DNA of 64,000 bases from Bacteroidetes bacterium ADurb.Bin145 (GTDB lineage: Bacteria; Bacteroidota; Bacteroidia; Bacteroidales; VadinHA17), in the NCBI GenBank assembly GCA_002070505.1, contig MWDJ01000010.1, positions 26,382 through 90,381 of the forward strand. The letters are read 5' to 3'. The notes under the pieces were generated by a model. That model did no database searches. It was not told the DNA's origin and saw nothing but the letters and a program-made list of their open reading frames with translations. A program made the position numbers and the translations under genes. Shown one piece after another: positions 8,059-18,600 of this stretch. Each line of letters begins with the position of its first letter. The stretch's first letter is position 1.

Positions 8059-8616
8059 TTATTTTTTATTTTCCCCGATGCACCTGAGGAGTTCTTTTAT
8101 AAACACAAATGCCCGTTTGTCTGTTGCTTCCTTATCTGATGGCTGCCCGTTTTCATTAAAGTTCTTCCTCACGTTTGGAACAAGAAATCTCTCAGTTATA
8201 ACATGGGCTTTCATCTTCCAGAGAACAAACTGTAGAGATGTTATTACCTGTGATCCCCCAAAAATTCCGTCTGAAACTGTAGCTATCCCCACAGGTTTCA
8301 TATACCATTCCTTATAGAGCAGATCAACAACATTTTTTAAACTGGCAGGATATCCGCCATTGTACTCCGGAGTGACAATTATAATACCATCTGATCTTTC
8401 AATCCTGCCTGCAAATTCCAGTATCTCAGCGGGAGGATCCTTAAGATGACTCAAACGTTCAGTGAACAAGGGGAAATTATATTCTTTCAGATCGAGGATC
8501 TGCGCTTCAGCCATTTTATTTTCCTCAATATAGTGCCTGAAGTACAATGCAACAGCATGGCTGTTTCGCTGAGTCCGTATACTGGCGGAGATAATTGCTA
8601 TATTGAACATTTCCAA
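8059..8616 (-). CDS. NADPH-dependent FMN reductase family protein
   Basis: 185 residues with the flavodoxin-like fold of NADPH-dependent FMN/quinone/azo reductases. The N-terminal phosphate-binding loop IISASIRTQRNSHAVA takes the place of the family's GSxRxxSxN. The signature TPEYNGGYPASLKNVVDLL contacts the flavin, and KPVGIATVSDGIFGGSQ completes the site. Related enzymes (YieF, ArsH, chromate reductases) reduce quinones or metals with FMN, so the physiological substrate is open. The following PH-domain gene is 25 bases away and may be co-transcribed. Confidence 0.85.
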   Translation of the reverse strand: MEMFNIAIISASIRTQRNSHAVALYFRHYIEENKMAEAQILDLKEYNFPLFTERLSHLKDPPAEILEFAGRIERSDGIIIVTPEYNGGYPASLKNVVDLLYKEWYMKPVGIATVSDGIFGGSQVITSLQFVLWKMKAHVITERFLVPNVRKNFNENGQPSDKEATDKRAFVFIKELLRCIGENKK

Positions 8617-8842
8617 TTTGTATAGTTTATAAGTTCAAAGATCATATCATTTATCTGTAAATATATAAAATAGGGATTAATATTTGTCAGGCCTGTAACA
8701 TAAGGGTATAATTAATCTGATATTGCTTGATTTATACACGGATACAAAAGAGATTCTCGTTATCAAAAACAAAAAGAAAAAAATAAGTTCATGCAAATGA
8801 TATTTATACTTCTTTTGCAAATTATTCTGAAATGCAGCAATC

Positions 8843-10195
8843 ATGCAGGGGAGAGCAGAAAGTCTCAGGGCTGAGAAATTGGGGAAACTACTTGTAAGTT
8901 ATTCGCTTCCTGCCATTATAGCCACATCTGCAGCTTCTCTTTATAACATTACCGACAGGATCTTTATCGGGCAGGGAGTAGGGCCTCTTGCTATTTCAGG
9001 GCTTGCCCTGACCTTCCCCCTGATGAATATTACAGCGGCTTTCGGGGCAATGGTTGGCGTCGGTGCCAGTGCGATGGTATCTATCCGCCTTGGGCAACAC
9101 GACAGAAAAGGCGCAACCCAGATACTTGGCAATGCTGTAATGCTTAATATTATTCTTGGGATTGTTATAGGGGCACTTGCTTTTATCTTTCTGGAACCGA
9201 TATTGTTCGCTCTCGGTGCCAGCAAGGAGACATTTCCCTTCGCAAAAGAATATATGCAAATAATTCTGTTGGGGAATGTATTCACTCATCTCTACCTTGG
9301 GATGAACAATATAATGCGGGCGTCAGGTTATCCGTCAAAAGCAATGGTAACAACATTAATCACGGTTGTGGTCAACCTGATACTTGACCCTTTATTCATA
9401 TTTGTTTTCAAGTGGGGCATACAGGGAGCTGCAATTGCTACAGTACTTTCGCAAATTGCAGGTATGATAACTACTGTCATTCATTTTGCCAAAAGCAAGA
9501 GTTTTGTTCATTTTCTCCCGGGATATATGAAGCTTAAGAAAGTGATAATAAATGGTATTATCTCGATCGGCATGTCCAACTTCCTGATGCTTATCACCGG
9601 CAGTGTGGTTATATCCCTGATAAATCTAAATCTCGGCAGGTATGGTGGTGACCTTGCTGTCGGGGCTTTTGGCATAATTTACAGTATAGCAAATCTTGCA
9701 GGAATGGTTGTTGTTGGATTAAACCAGGGGATGCAGCCTATAGTCGGGTATAATTTCGGAGCAAGAAATACTGACCGCGTTATTAAGGCTTTTAAGCTTA
9801 CTGTGTTTGCTGCGACAGCGGTAACATCGGTGATGTTTCTGTTTGCCGAAATGCTTCCGGGGCTTATTGCACGTGCCTTTACAAGAAGCCCGGAGCTCAT
9901 CAGCCTGACTATAAGCGGAATGAGATTATTCCTGCTGGTCTTCCCTATAGTCGGATTTCAAATGGTAACTTCAAGTTTTTTCCAGTCAATAGGCAAAGCC
10001 AGGATATCAATTTTTCTTTCCCTGACCCGTCAGGTCCTGTTCTTAATCCCTGCCCTTCTTATTTTACCCCGATTAATCGGGCTGCCCGGAGTGTGGCTTG
10101 CGGGATCTGTATCTGATTTCATCTCGTCGCTTGTGACATTTATTGTTCTCAGATGGCAGTTAGGAAAGCTCAGGAAAAATGCCGGCATTACATGA
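8843..10195 (+). CDS. MATE family efflux transporter
   Basis: 450 residues with twelve predicted membrane helices in two similar halves. The N-terminal signature LLVSYSLPAIIATSAASLYNITDRIFIGQGVG and the second-half GLNQGMQPIVGYNFGARN are typical of the multidrug and toxic compound extrusion family (DinF/NorM/MepA group). It should expel cationic compounds with Na+ or H+ antiport. It is preceded by a 226-base gap without a gene, in which I see no clear promoter. Its last 8 bases overlap the end of the convergent ABC permease gene. Confidence 0.9.
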   Translation: MQGRAESLRAEKLGKLLVSYSLPAIIATSAASLYNITDRIFIGQGVGPLAISGLALTFPLMNITAAFGAMVGVGASAMVSIRLGQHDRKGATQILGNAVMLNIILGIVIGALAFIFLEPILFALGASKETFPFAKEYMQIILLGNVFTHLYLGMNNIMRASGYPSKAMVTTLITVVVNLILDPLFIFVFKWGIQGAAIATVLSQIAGMITTVIHFAKSKSFVHFLPGYMKLKKVIINGIISIGMSNFLMLITGSVVISLINLNLGRYGGDLAVGAFGIIYSIANLAGMVVVGLNQGMQPIVGYNFGARNTDRVIKAFKLTVFAATAVTSVMFLFAEMLPGLIARAFTRSPELISLTISGMRLFLLVFPIVGFQMVTSSFFQSIGKARISIFLSLTRQVLFLIPALLILPRLIGLPGVWLAGSVSDFISSLVTFIVLRWQLGKLRKNAGIT

Positions 10196-10904
10196 ATTTT
10201 TCCCTTTTCTGCAGGTTAAGTAATGCGGCCAGCAGGAATATTACAGATCCTGTGATTAGAATGATCCTGTTCTTCAGGGTTATGATAGCCCAGGTTGTTT
10301 CGCTTACATCATAAGCAGGTGAAAAGGGATTCAGGAACACATTCCACTGGCTTTTTCGGAGAGGATCCTGAAGAATAAGGAAGAATATTCCAAAGATGAT
10401 CATCACGACAGCAGTTCCATTCCCGTTCCTGATGAAAGTAGAAAGCATGAATGCCATCATTCCAAGAAAGATCACGGGTATCATTACCTGTGATGTTACC
10501 TTTAAAAATTGAAATCTGACTATGAGTACAGAGGAGAGAAAAGTAAAGAGGATCATCATCATGTAAGCGATTGTGAATATCAGGATAATTCTGATCAGCC
10601 AGACCTTGTACCTGTAATTCGGGATGCCGAATAGGATCTCTATAGTCCTTGAATCCTGATCATTCTGGATCCCGAATACAGCAGGATAAAAGACAAGAAG
10701 TATCCCTGAAAAGATAAATACGCCATAAAGATCAGACATCCTTGAGATATCGTTCGTAAAAACATACAGGACTGAAAGGCCCAGATAGAACCCTATCGAT
10801 CCTGCAAGAAACCATATGAACTTGTTCGCAAAGATGATCCTCAGGTTATAGATTATCATCTTCCGGAAAAGTATGAAATAATTACGCAATGTTATTGTGT
10901 CCAT
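10188..10904 (-). CDS. ABC-2 type transporter permease, last gene of the efflux unit
   Basis: 238 residues, six hydrophobic helices, with the central segment FYPAVFGIQNDQDSRTIEILFGIPNYRYKVWLIR, the cytoplasmic loop characteristic of ABC-2 permeases. No ATPase domain. It overlaps the 3' end of the RND-ABC fusion gene by 23 bases, which implies translational coupling. The ATPase domain at the end of that fusion is therefore its likely partner. Substrate unknown. It resembles NosY-like or lantibiotic-type permeases only in general outline. Confidence 0.8.
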   Translation of the reverse strand: MDTITLRNYFILFRKMIIYNLRIIFANKFIWFLAGSIGFYLGLSVLYVFTNDISRMSDLYGVFIFSGILLVFYPAVFGIQNDQDSRTIEILFGIPNYRYKVWLIRIILIFTIAYMMMILFTFLSSVLIVRFQFLKVTSQVMIPVIFLGMMAFMLSTFIRNGNGTAVVMIIFGIFFLILQDPLRKSQWNVFLNPFSPAYDVSETTWAIITLKNRIILITGSVIFLLAALLNLQKREKFM

Positions 10905-13900
10905 TGTTCAATTTTCTTCTTAGCAGCCATAAATAAGCATCTTCAAGATTCGGGGTCACTGAAACAGCGTTTTCCCATGGTTTGGTATCTGAGATAACAC
11001 GAACCCTGATTTTATCTCCTTCTGACATATGATGCACTACAAGATTCTCATTCACTATTCTTTCAAAATCATCTGAAGCAATCATGAATTGCCATACATG
11101 TCCCTCTGCCTCTTTTGTCATGTCTATTGGTTTTCCCAGGTACCTGAGTTTCCCTTTATCGAGAACAGCGACCTTATTACAGGAGCTTGAGATATCTTCA
11201 ATGATGTGAGTGGAAAAGATAACGACCCGTTCACGGCTAAGTTCTACAAGAAGGTTCCTGAAACGTATTCTTTCCCGTGGATCAAGGCCTGCAGTCGGTT
11301 CATCAACAACCAGTATCCTGGGCAGATGCAGAAGGATCAGTGCAATACCCATTCTCTGTTTCATTCCTCCGGAATAAGAACTGATCTTTTCATGTCTCCT
11401 TTCCTCCATATGAACAGCCTTAAGAACATAAGTCACCCTTTCCTGCCTTGTTTTTGAGTCGGTAATGTTTTTCAGTATTGCCTGATAATCAAGGTATTCA
11501 TCAGCAGTCATATTTTCATAGCTTCCGAATTCCTGAGGAAGATATCCTATCAGACCCTGCAGCTCCTCGCGTTTTTTCTGGGTATCAAGACCATTTATCC
11601 AGACCTTCCCGTAACTTTGTTCAAGAATCCCGCAGATGACCCTCATCAGCGTTGTTTTCCCGGCACCATTCGGTCCCAGCAAACCAAACATTCCATTACC
11701 TATATCAAGCGAGACACAACTTAAAGCTTTGAATGGTTTCTTCTTCTTGCCTATAACCGGGACAACAGATACTAATTTATAGACAGCTTTCCGGATGCCT
11801 TTAAATCTGCCTTCAAGCCTGTAGATATCTGTATTTTCCCTTGTAAGTTTTAAACCTGTTTTATAAATGAAGAGAGCTGTGAACCAGATGAATCCGAGGA
11901 TAATTACGGTTGGCAGGTTTTTCCATCTGATCTGAAAGAAAATGAGATTCAAAAGCGGGACAATCCAGAAAACTATCAGATCAATAGTTTTAATTAAAAA
12001 TGAGATCAGTTTCTTTTGTTTTCCCGCGTTGAGGTTTTTTAGCAGTTGACTGACAGAACTCCATATTGATGAGAGGAAAAACCATACAATAATGCTGAGT
12101 ACAAAGATCCAGAATCCTTTCTTAAGATAAAAGTAAGTGAAATAGACAAGGAAACTGAAAACAGGAAGTTGCCATAGCTTGTCAGACAGATCTTTCCATG
12201 TGGTAAATGGCTTTTCATAACCAAGACGCTTTCTGATCTTCTTCCCTGCATCCCATTCCCTGAGCCATCTGCTTTTCCTGTCATATATTTTTACCAGGCT
12301 CTGAATTTTAATATTTATATTCTCTTCACTTGGAATGACGGATTCTTTTGCTTTCCTCAGGCTGTTCATAACAAACCAGGTACCTGCCGGGACAATTATC
12401 AGCGCCAGAATTGTAGTGATCAGCTGCCAGAGAAATTTATCAATGTTACGGAAAATTATTAAAAGCAATGAAGCGAAGATGATTGCCTGAATGATTTTAT
12501 TTTTCCAAGAAAGCGACTTTATCCAGTTTAGACTATTTTCCAGTCCTGAGTAAAATGTTGGTATGAATACAAGTGTCAGCAAGGTGCTCATTGTAAGACC
12601 GCCTATTACGGTTATGGCAAAAGAGGCTCCTATGACTGAAACATATTCTGCTTTACCCATTGCCAGCGGGATCATAGCCACAACTGTTGTGGATGCGGTT
12701 ATAAGGACCGGTCTGAGCCTTGCCACGCCTGCTGTCATAAGTGCCCTTGTCCTCCTGTAACCTCTTTTTCTTAAAATATTTGTATAATCGATAAGTATTA
12801 TGCCATTGTTCACTACAATACCGAGAAGAATCAGAAATCCTGTCAGAGTGTTCAGATTAAGGAGTGAATTACCTGTAAGGATCAGTGCAATAATCGAACC
12901 GAGTCCGGCAAGAGGTATACTGAAAAGAAGCACAAAGGGGATCCAGAGAGATTCAAATACTGCAGCAAGTATCATCAGGATCAGAACGAAAGCAATACCT
13001 AAGGGCTGGTAGAAATCTTTAAGCGCATTTTCTTCATGGATGACTTCCACAGCAATCCCGGGCGATAAATTAAGAGCAGCAACAAGGTTTTCAATTTCCA
13101 GCCGGGCTCCTTCAAGCAAATCTTTTGAATCATTTATTTCGTCGGTGAAACTGTAACTGACAGTTATAAGTTTTTCCTGGTTTTCACGGTGGATATTTCC
13201 CATTCCATAGGAAAATACTATGTCAGCAAGCTCACTGATATTCATTATTGTTCCTTCTGACGAACTGACTTCCAAATCCTTTAAGTCATCAATTGTCTTG
13301 TCAGTGATCTCCTCAGTTTCGCCTTGTTCGTCAGTGTACTTCAGAATTATGGAGTAGTACTCCGTCCCCTGTCTGAATGTAGCCCCGGATGAATATTCCC
13401 GTCCGAAAGTTGCAAGAGCTGACGAGATATTACCTAAGGAGAATCCATTCCTGTTAATAAAATCCATGTCAAAATTCAGTTTTACTTCCGGAGTGCCTGA
13501 CTGAACATTAACACTTACGTTTTCAATTGTTGTCAGTTCGTCAATATATGTTTTAATATCATCGGCAAGATTTCTCATTTCTTCAAAATCCTGGCCTTTT
13601 ATTATCACACTTTCATTCTGCGATCCCAGTCCCAGAAGGTTTAGCAGATTTCCTCCTGTTCCCGCACTGCCGCCTCCCAGGGCTCCTGATGATTCAAATC
13701 CTCCGCTGGCAGATATTTCATCCATGCTTATTTCTGCATTTGAGATATTCCTGGTCCTTTCTTCAATATCATTCTTAATTTCAGGAAGATCACGGTCGCT
13801 CTTTTTATCCCAGTCTTTTGCCAGGTTAATTGTTACAGTTGCCTGGTCCTCCTCAATTCTGCTTATAACATCTTCTTTTTCGGGTACATTTGCAAGCCGT

Positions 13901-15642
13901 TTTTCTATTTCACTAACTACAGCATCAGTTTTTTCAAGGGTGGAGCCAGCAGGCATTGTAACCGACAATCTGAAACTGGCTGATTCAATTTCCTGGGTGG
14001 AATTAATGCTTAAAGTGAGACTAATGAGCAGGGCTGCAAAGAATGCCACAAGGCTTCCGATAATCGTAAGAACGGGCTTTCTCATGCTGGCTTTAAGAAC
14101 AAGATTATATGCCTGGATGACCCTGTTATGAATTGAAAGTTTCTTATAGATGGCCGATTCCCCTTTCTGAGACCGCGTAAGTAAAAAATATGTTGCCATG
14201 GGAATGACCATTAATGCAACAGCCAGCGAAGCAAGAAGTGTTGTTACAATTGATACTCCGATATTCCTGATCACGAGCCTTATCAGGAAATTTGATGAAA
14301 AAACGAAGGGAAGGAATACTATAATTGTCGTCAGGGTTGAAGCAAAGATCGATCGCCACACTTCTGTAGTTCCCTGTTTTACTGAATCCTCATTACTTCT
14401 GCCTGACCCTGCCAGGCGATATACATTTTCCAGTACGACCACGGAATTATCAACGAGCATACCTATGGCCAGAGCTAGGCCGACAAGCGTGAGACTGTTG
14501 ATAGTGATGCCGGATGCATAGAAAAAATTGAAAGCAGTGTACACAGATACCGGAATCGAAATTGCGATTATGCCAATGAGCCTGATGTTACGAAGGAAAA
14601 ACCAAAGTATAAGCACAGCGAGAAGACCTCCTGTAAAGGCCAGGTTGATTATCTGAGAAATGTTCTTCTCCATTATCTCCGCACTGTTGTTCTGCACAAC
14701 AATCTCTGCATTTAATCTCTTCAGGCTTTCGTTAATTTTATTTATCTGGTCAAGCACCCTGTGGGACAAATCAATGATATTGGCCTGATTGTCATTAGTA
14801 AGCGTTATTGTGACTGCATCAAGGCCATTAACACGGCTATATGATTCCTGTTCCTTTACACCGAAAAATATCTGGGCAATATCACGCAACAGAACCGGGC
14901 CATTCTTGCTTACTGTTATGTTACCGATATCTTTTATATCGGTATATTCCGATCTTATGTTCACAAAAAGCCTTTTATCACCATCATGAACTTCTCCGAC
15001 AAAAGTCTTATCAGCTCCGTTGTTGCTGAGGAGGTTGCTTACCTGGCTCATAGTAATTCCATAAGCCTTGCAGGCTTTCCTGTTAAGCCTTATTTCAATT
15101 GAATTCTCCTGTCCGCCAAAAACTTCCACACCTGCTATACCATCAATATTTTCAAGTTCCGTTACTATCTCCCTGTCAGCTATGTTTCTTATCCTGTCTA
15201 TACCTCCTTCTCCCCGCACCTGAAGTTCCATGAACTGATTAGTGAGTTGCTCGAGATCAATTTTCAGAACATTGATCTGAAATTCATCGGGGATGGAACT
15301 TTTTACCAGATCAATTTTCTCCTGAAGCTTCAGGTTAGCATATTTCATGTTCGCCCCCTGATTGTAAAATACTGATATCGTACCATACCTTGATGTAACT
15401 GTACTTTCAAGCTTCTCAATGCCTTCCAGTGTTCCTATAGCACCTTCGATAGGTATAATAGCCTGGTTTTCTATGTAAGAAGGATCCATTTCCAGCATAG
15501 TACCTACCTGCACAAAAATTGCAGGTAATTCTGCATTCGGGATAAGCTCAACAGAAAGTTTCTTATAGGAGACATAACCGAGCATTGTAAGCGCGGCAAA
15601 TATCATAATTATCAGAATTCTTCTTTTCAGGATAAAGTTCAT
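10882..15642 (-). CDS. RND efflux permease fused to an ABC transporter ATPase domain
   Basis: One uninterrupted frame of 1586 codons from the ATG at 15642 (the frame is open to 15750, but a start there would overlap the previous gene). Residues 1-1035 are a complete RND/HAE-type permease: TM1, two periplasmic porter regions, and the TM4 motif IGMLVDNSVVVLENV carrying the proton-relay Asp. The second half has GFLILLGIVVNNGIILIDY. Residues about 1040-1295 add roughly six to eight further hydrophobic segments. Residues about 1300-1586 are an ABC ATPase: Walker A GLLGPNGAGKTT (from 1320), signature SYSGGMKQR (about 1423), Walker B ILVVDEP (about 1443), switch His in IFSTHI. All motifs look intact. 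The domain order RND, membrane linker, ATPase is not one I know from characterised pumps. The gene is 19 bases after the first RND gene and overlaps the ABC-2 permease gene. Confidence 0.88.
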   Translation of the reverse strand: MNFILKRRILIIMIFAALTMLGYVSYKKLSVELIPNAELPAIFVQVGTMLEMDPSYIENQAIIPIEGAIGTLEGIEKLESTVTSRYGTISVFYNQGANMKYANLKLQEKIDLVKSSIPDEFQINVLKIDLEQLTNQFMELQVRGEGGIDRIRNIADREIVTELENIDGIAGVEVFGGQENSIEIRLNRKACKAYGITMSQVSNLLSNNGADKTFVGEVHDGDKRLFVNIRSEYTDIKDIGNITVSKNGPVLLRDIAQIFFGVKEQESYSRVNGLDAVTITLTNDNQANIIDLSHRVLDQINKINESLKRLNAEIVVQNNSAEIMEKNISQIINLAFTGGLLAVLILWFFLRNIRLIGIIAISIPVSVYTAFNFFYASGITINSLTLVGLALAIGMLVDNSVVVLENVYRLAGSGRSNEDSVKQGTTEVWRSIFASTLTTIIVFLPFVFSSNFLIRLVIRNIGVSIVTTLLASLAVALMVIPMATYFLLTRSQKGESAIYKKLSIHNRVIQAYNLVLKASMRKPVLTIIGSLVAFFAALLISLTLSINSTQEIESASFRLSVTMPAGSTLEKTDAVVSEIEKRLANVPEKEDVISRIEEDQATVTINLAKDWDKKSDRDLPEIKNDIEERTRNISNAEISMDEISASGGFESSGALGGGSAGTGGNLLNLLGLGSQNESVIIKGQDFEEMRNLADDIKTYIDELTTIENVSVNVQSGTPEVKLNFDMDFINRNGFSLGNISSALATFGREYSSGATFRQGTEYYSIILKYTDEQGETEEITDKTIDDLKDLEVSSSEGTIMNISELADIVFSYGMGNIHRENQEKLITVSYSFTDEINDSKDLLEGARLEIENLVAALNLSPGIAVEVIHEENALKDFYQPLGIAFVLILMILAAVFESLWIPFVLLFSIPLAGLGSIIALILTGNSLLNLNTLTGFLILLGIVVNNGIILIDYTNILRKRGYRRTRALMTAGVARLRPVLITASTTVVAMIPLAMGKAEYVSVIGASFAITVIGGLTMSTLLTLVFIPTFYSGLENSLNWIKSLSWKNKIIQAIIFASLLLIIFRNIDKFLWQLITTILALIIVPAGTWFVMNSLRKAKESVIPSEENINIKIQSLVKIYDRKSRWLREWDAGKKIRKRLGYEKPFTTWKDLSDKLWQLPVFSFLVYFTYFYLKKGFWIFVLSIIVWFFLSSIWSSVSQLLKNLNAGKQKKLISFLIKTIDLIVFWIVPLLNLIFFQIRWKNLPTVIILGFIWFTALFIYKTGLKLTRENTDIYRLEGRFKGIRKAVYKLVSVVPVIGKKKKPFKALSCVSLDIGNGMFGLLGPNGAGKTTLMRVICGILEQSYGKVWINGLDTQKKREELQGLIGYLPQEFGSYENMTADEYLDYQAILKNITDSKTRQERVTYVLKAVHMEERRHEKISSYSGGMKQRMGIALILLHLPRILVVDEPTAGLDPRERIRFRNLLVELSRERVVIFSTHIIEDISSSCNKVAVLDKGKLRYLGKPIDMTKEAEGHVWQFMIASDDFERIVNENLVVHHMSEGDKIRVRVISDTKPWENAVSVTPNLEDAYLWLLRRKLNNGHNNIA

Positions 15643-15661
15643 AGTACGCCCTTGTAAGAAG

Positions 15662-18600
15662 TTATAATTTAGCAGCTTCCGTTTGTGATCTGCCTGTGAT
15701 CCATTTGCTGAAACTATCCAGGAACCAGTACACGCATGGAATAACGACAAGTGTCAGCATTGTCGAAGAAACGAGGCCTCCTATTACCGCAAGAGCCATA
15801 GGGGATCTCAGGGAGGCACTCTCTCCGAATCCGATAGTAAGCGGGAGCAGGGCAAGAATGGTAGTCAGGCTCGTCATAAGTATCGGTCTTATCCTTTGTG
15901 AGCCGGCAGCTATTATTGCCGCCTTCTTGCCGAATCCGTCCTCTCGGAGCTGATTAATCCTGTCAATGAGTATAATAGCATTATTGACAGCGATGCCACC
16001 AAGCATAATAATACCTATATAGGCCATCATATTTAAAGTTTTACCCAGAAGGAAAAAAATGAGTATTGTTCCCACACCGGCAAGAGGTACTGTAAGCATT
16101 ATTATGAATGGCTGTATAATTGATTCAAATTGAGCAGCGAGGACCATGAACACAAGAATAAGTGACAGGATCAGTGCAAACGACAGATTTGACATTGATT
16201 GCTTTCTCTGGAGTTCCTCCCCTGTGAATTCCATCTTGTAATCTACAGGCATCGTTACCGGCCGGAGAGCCATCTGCGCCTCCTTAATGACTTTATCGAA
16301 AGCATATTTTTTATCAACATTAGCATACAGATAGCTGGTCCTTGCCTGGTTCCTCCTTGTTATTTCACGCGGTGAGACAACAGTGTTTATCCTGGCAAGT
16401 TCACTTAACGGAACTTTCAGGCTTCCTGCAGTGATCATAATATCTTTTAGCTGGCTGATTGAGACATCCTCCAGCTTTACAGTAATATCCTTAATCTCAC
16501 CATTCTCTTCAAAAGTTCCTGCTGAGGAACCTTCCAGATAATTCCTGATCTGATTTGTTATATTCTCAACAGGTACATTATAAAAACTCGATTTGAAACG
16601 GTCTATCTCAATTTCCACTTCAGGAGTACCTTCGTCCATTGAAGTTGTTATGTTGAAGAGAGCCTGGTTATTCTTCAATATTTCTTTTGACTGGTCCAGG
16701 ATTTTTTCCAGTTCATTGTAATCATCACCGGATATTTCAAGAATGAAAGGGAATTCTGTGGTCCCGAGAGTAGTTTGCAATGCGCTCTCCTCACGGGTAT
16801 AACTGGTTTCCATATCTGTTATGCCGGCAAGATAACTGTCGATGAGATCAATGGCATTTTCAGATATAGAAGAGAATTCCTTTTTAAGTCTGATTTTAAG
16901 CGATGCGAAATTTTCTCCTTGGCTTTCATTCGAAGCAGCGAATGAGGATGTCTGTTGTTTCCCTGCCTGACAGTAGATCAGATCAATTTTTTCTCCAAGT
17001 AATTCCCTGACAATGTTTTCAACTTTCCTTGCAGTGCTGAAGGTCCGGTCAAGACTTGTTCCCTCGGGAAGAGAAAGGTTAATCGTGAATTCAGCCGATT
17101 CAGATCCGGGCATAAATTCACTGCCAATACGAGGTATGAGCAGAGCTGAACCAGATATCAGTATTGCCGAAAAGATTATCACCAGACCTCTTCGTTCGAT
17201 TATTCTTTCCAGCAGCTTTGGATATCCTGGAAAATGAAGGGGCTCCGGATGGAAGGTTTTTTTGTTTTTATCTGAGGACAGGGTTGATACCATCATCGGG
17301 ATTACCAGCAATGCTATTAGCAGGGATGATATAAGCGCAAAAGCTACGGTCCAGGCCTGATCCCTGAACATCTCTCCTGATGAGCCATGGAGGTATACTA
17401 TTGGCAGAAATACAACTATGGTTGTTACTGTTGAGGCTGTAATTGCTCCTCCCACCTGGCCGGTGCCATTTATAACAGCATCTTTGAGAGGCATGCCTTC
17501 CTCCCTGAGACGCGTTATATTCTCGAGGACAACAATTGCATTGTCAACCAGCATGCCGGCTCCCAGAGCCAGGCCTCCCAAAGTCATTATATTAAGGGTC
17601 AGGTGACTGAAATACATCAGGTTAAATGTTGCTATTATAGAAATCGGAATAGCCACGCTTATTACCAGGGTCGTACCGATCCTGCGAAGGAATATATAAA
17701 GAACAAAGACAGCCAGCAGAATCCCCAGAATAAGGGTATTCTTGACTTCACTTATCGCGTTATGGATGTAGTTGCCCTGATCCTGAATTTTAATGAATTC
17801 ATATCCGGGCAAAGCCTTTTCGAGAATTGTAAACTCTTTCTCAAGGCTCTTTACTGCATCAACCGTGTTGTACTTTGGCTCTTTATAAACAGATAATCCC
17901 ACACATCGTTCACCATTAATAGTCACAATATTCTCGGGGTCCTTATTGCCGGTTTTGATGGTTGCCACGTCTCTGAGATAGACGGGAACCCTGGAAGAGG
18001 CTGAAGAGGTTGAAGAAGTTGAAGAGGTAGAAGAGGTTGAAGAAGTTGAAGCGGATGGTTGTTTAAATCCAACAATTATATTCTCAAGGTCATTTATATC
18101 TTCAAGTACAGTAACTCCCTTTACCGTGTATTTGGTACCCATTTCCACAATTGATCCGCCTGATACATTCCTGTTATAGGCGCTTATCTGGGATGCGATA
18201 ACATCAGAAGTTATTCCAAACGACTGGAGAAGATAATTATTTGTTTCAATAATTATTTCACCCTCCTCGTCTCCTGTGAGTTTTACATCTGCTATTCCCT
18301 CAATTCTCACAAGTTCGTTCCGGATATAGTTCTCAGCTATTCTCCGGAGGTCGTCCATATTTGTTATTTTATCATTCCTGAAACCCACAACCATTACTGG
18401 TGAGGCATTTGGATCATACTGGGAGATTGAAAAATCTTCAAGGTCGGAATTCTGAGCAAAGGAATTCAGTTCTTTCTGGAGGTCAAGAAAGGCTTCATCC
18501 ATGTCCTTGTTCCAATCGTATTCGACTGTAATCAGCGCATTTCCGGCTTTTACTACTGAAGAGACCTGAACTACATCTGCCTGGCGCATCGCAAGAGATT

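Noticed and set aside
11600-12550. The RND-ABC fusion as a sequencing artefact joining two genes
   Set aside because: The linker itself reads as well-formed hydrophobic helices in the same frame with no start-like region before the ATPase, so a real fusion is the simpler reading, although raw-read support cannot be seen here.
15643-15750. Extra N-terminal 36 residues of the RND-ABC fusion frame
   Set aside because: They overlap the end of the preceding RND gene by 89 bases and do not resemble an RND N-terminus; MNFILKRRILIIMI at 15642 does.
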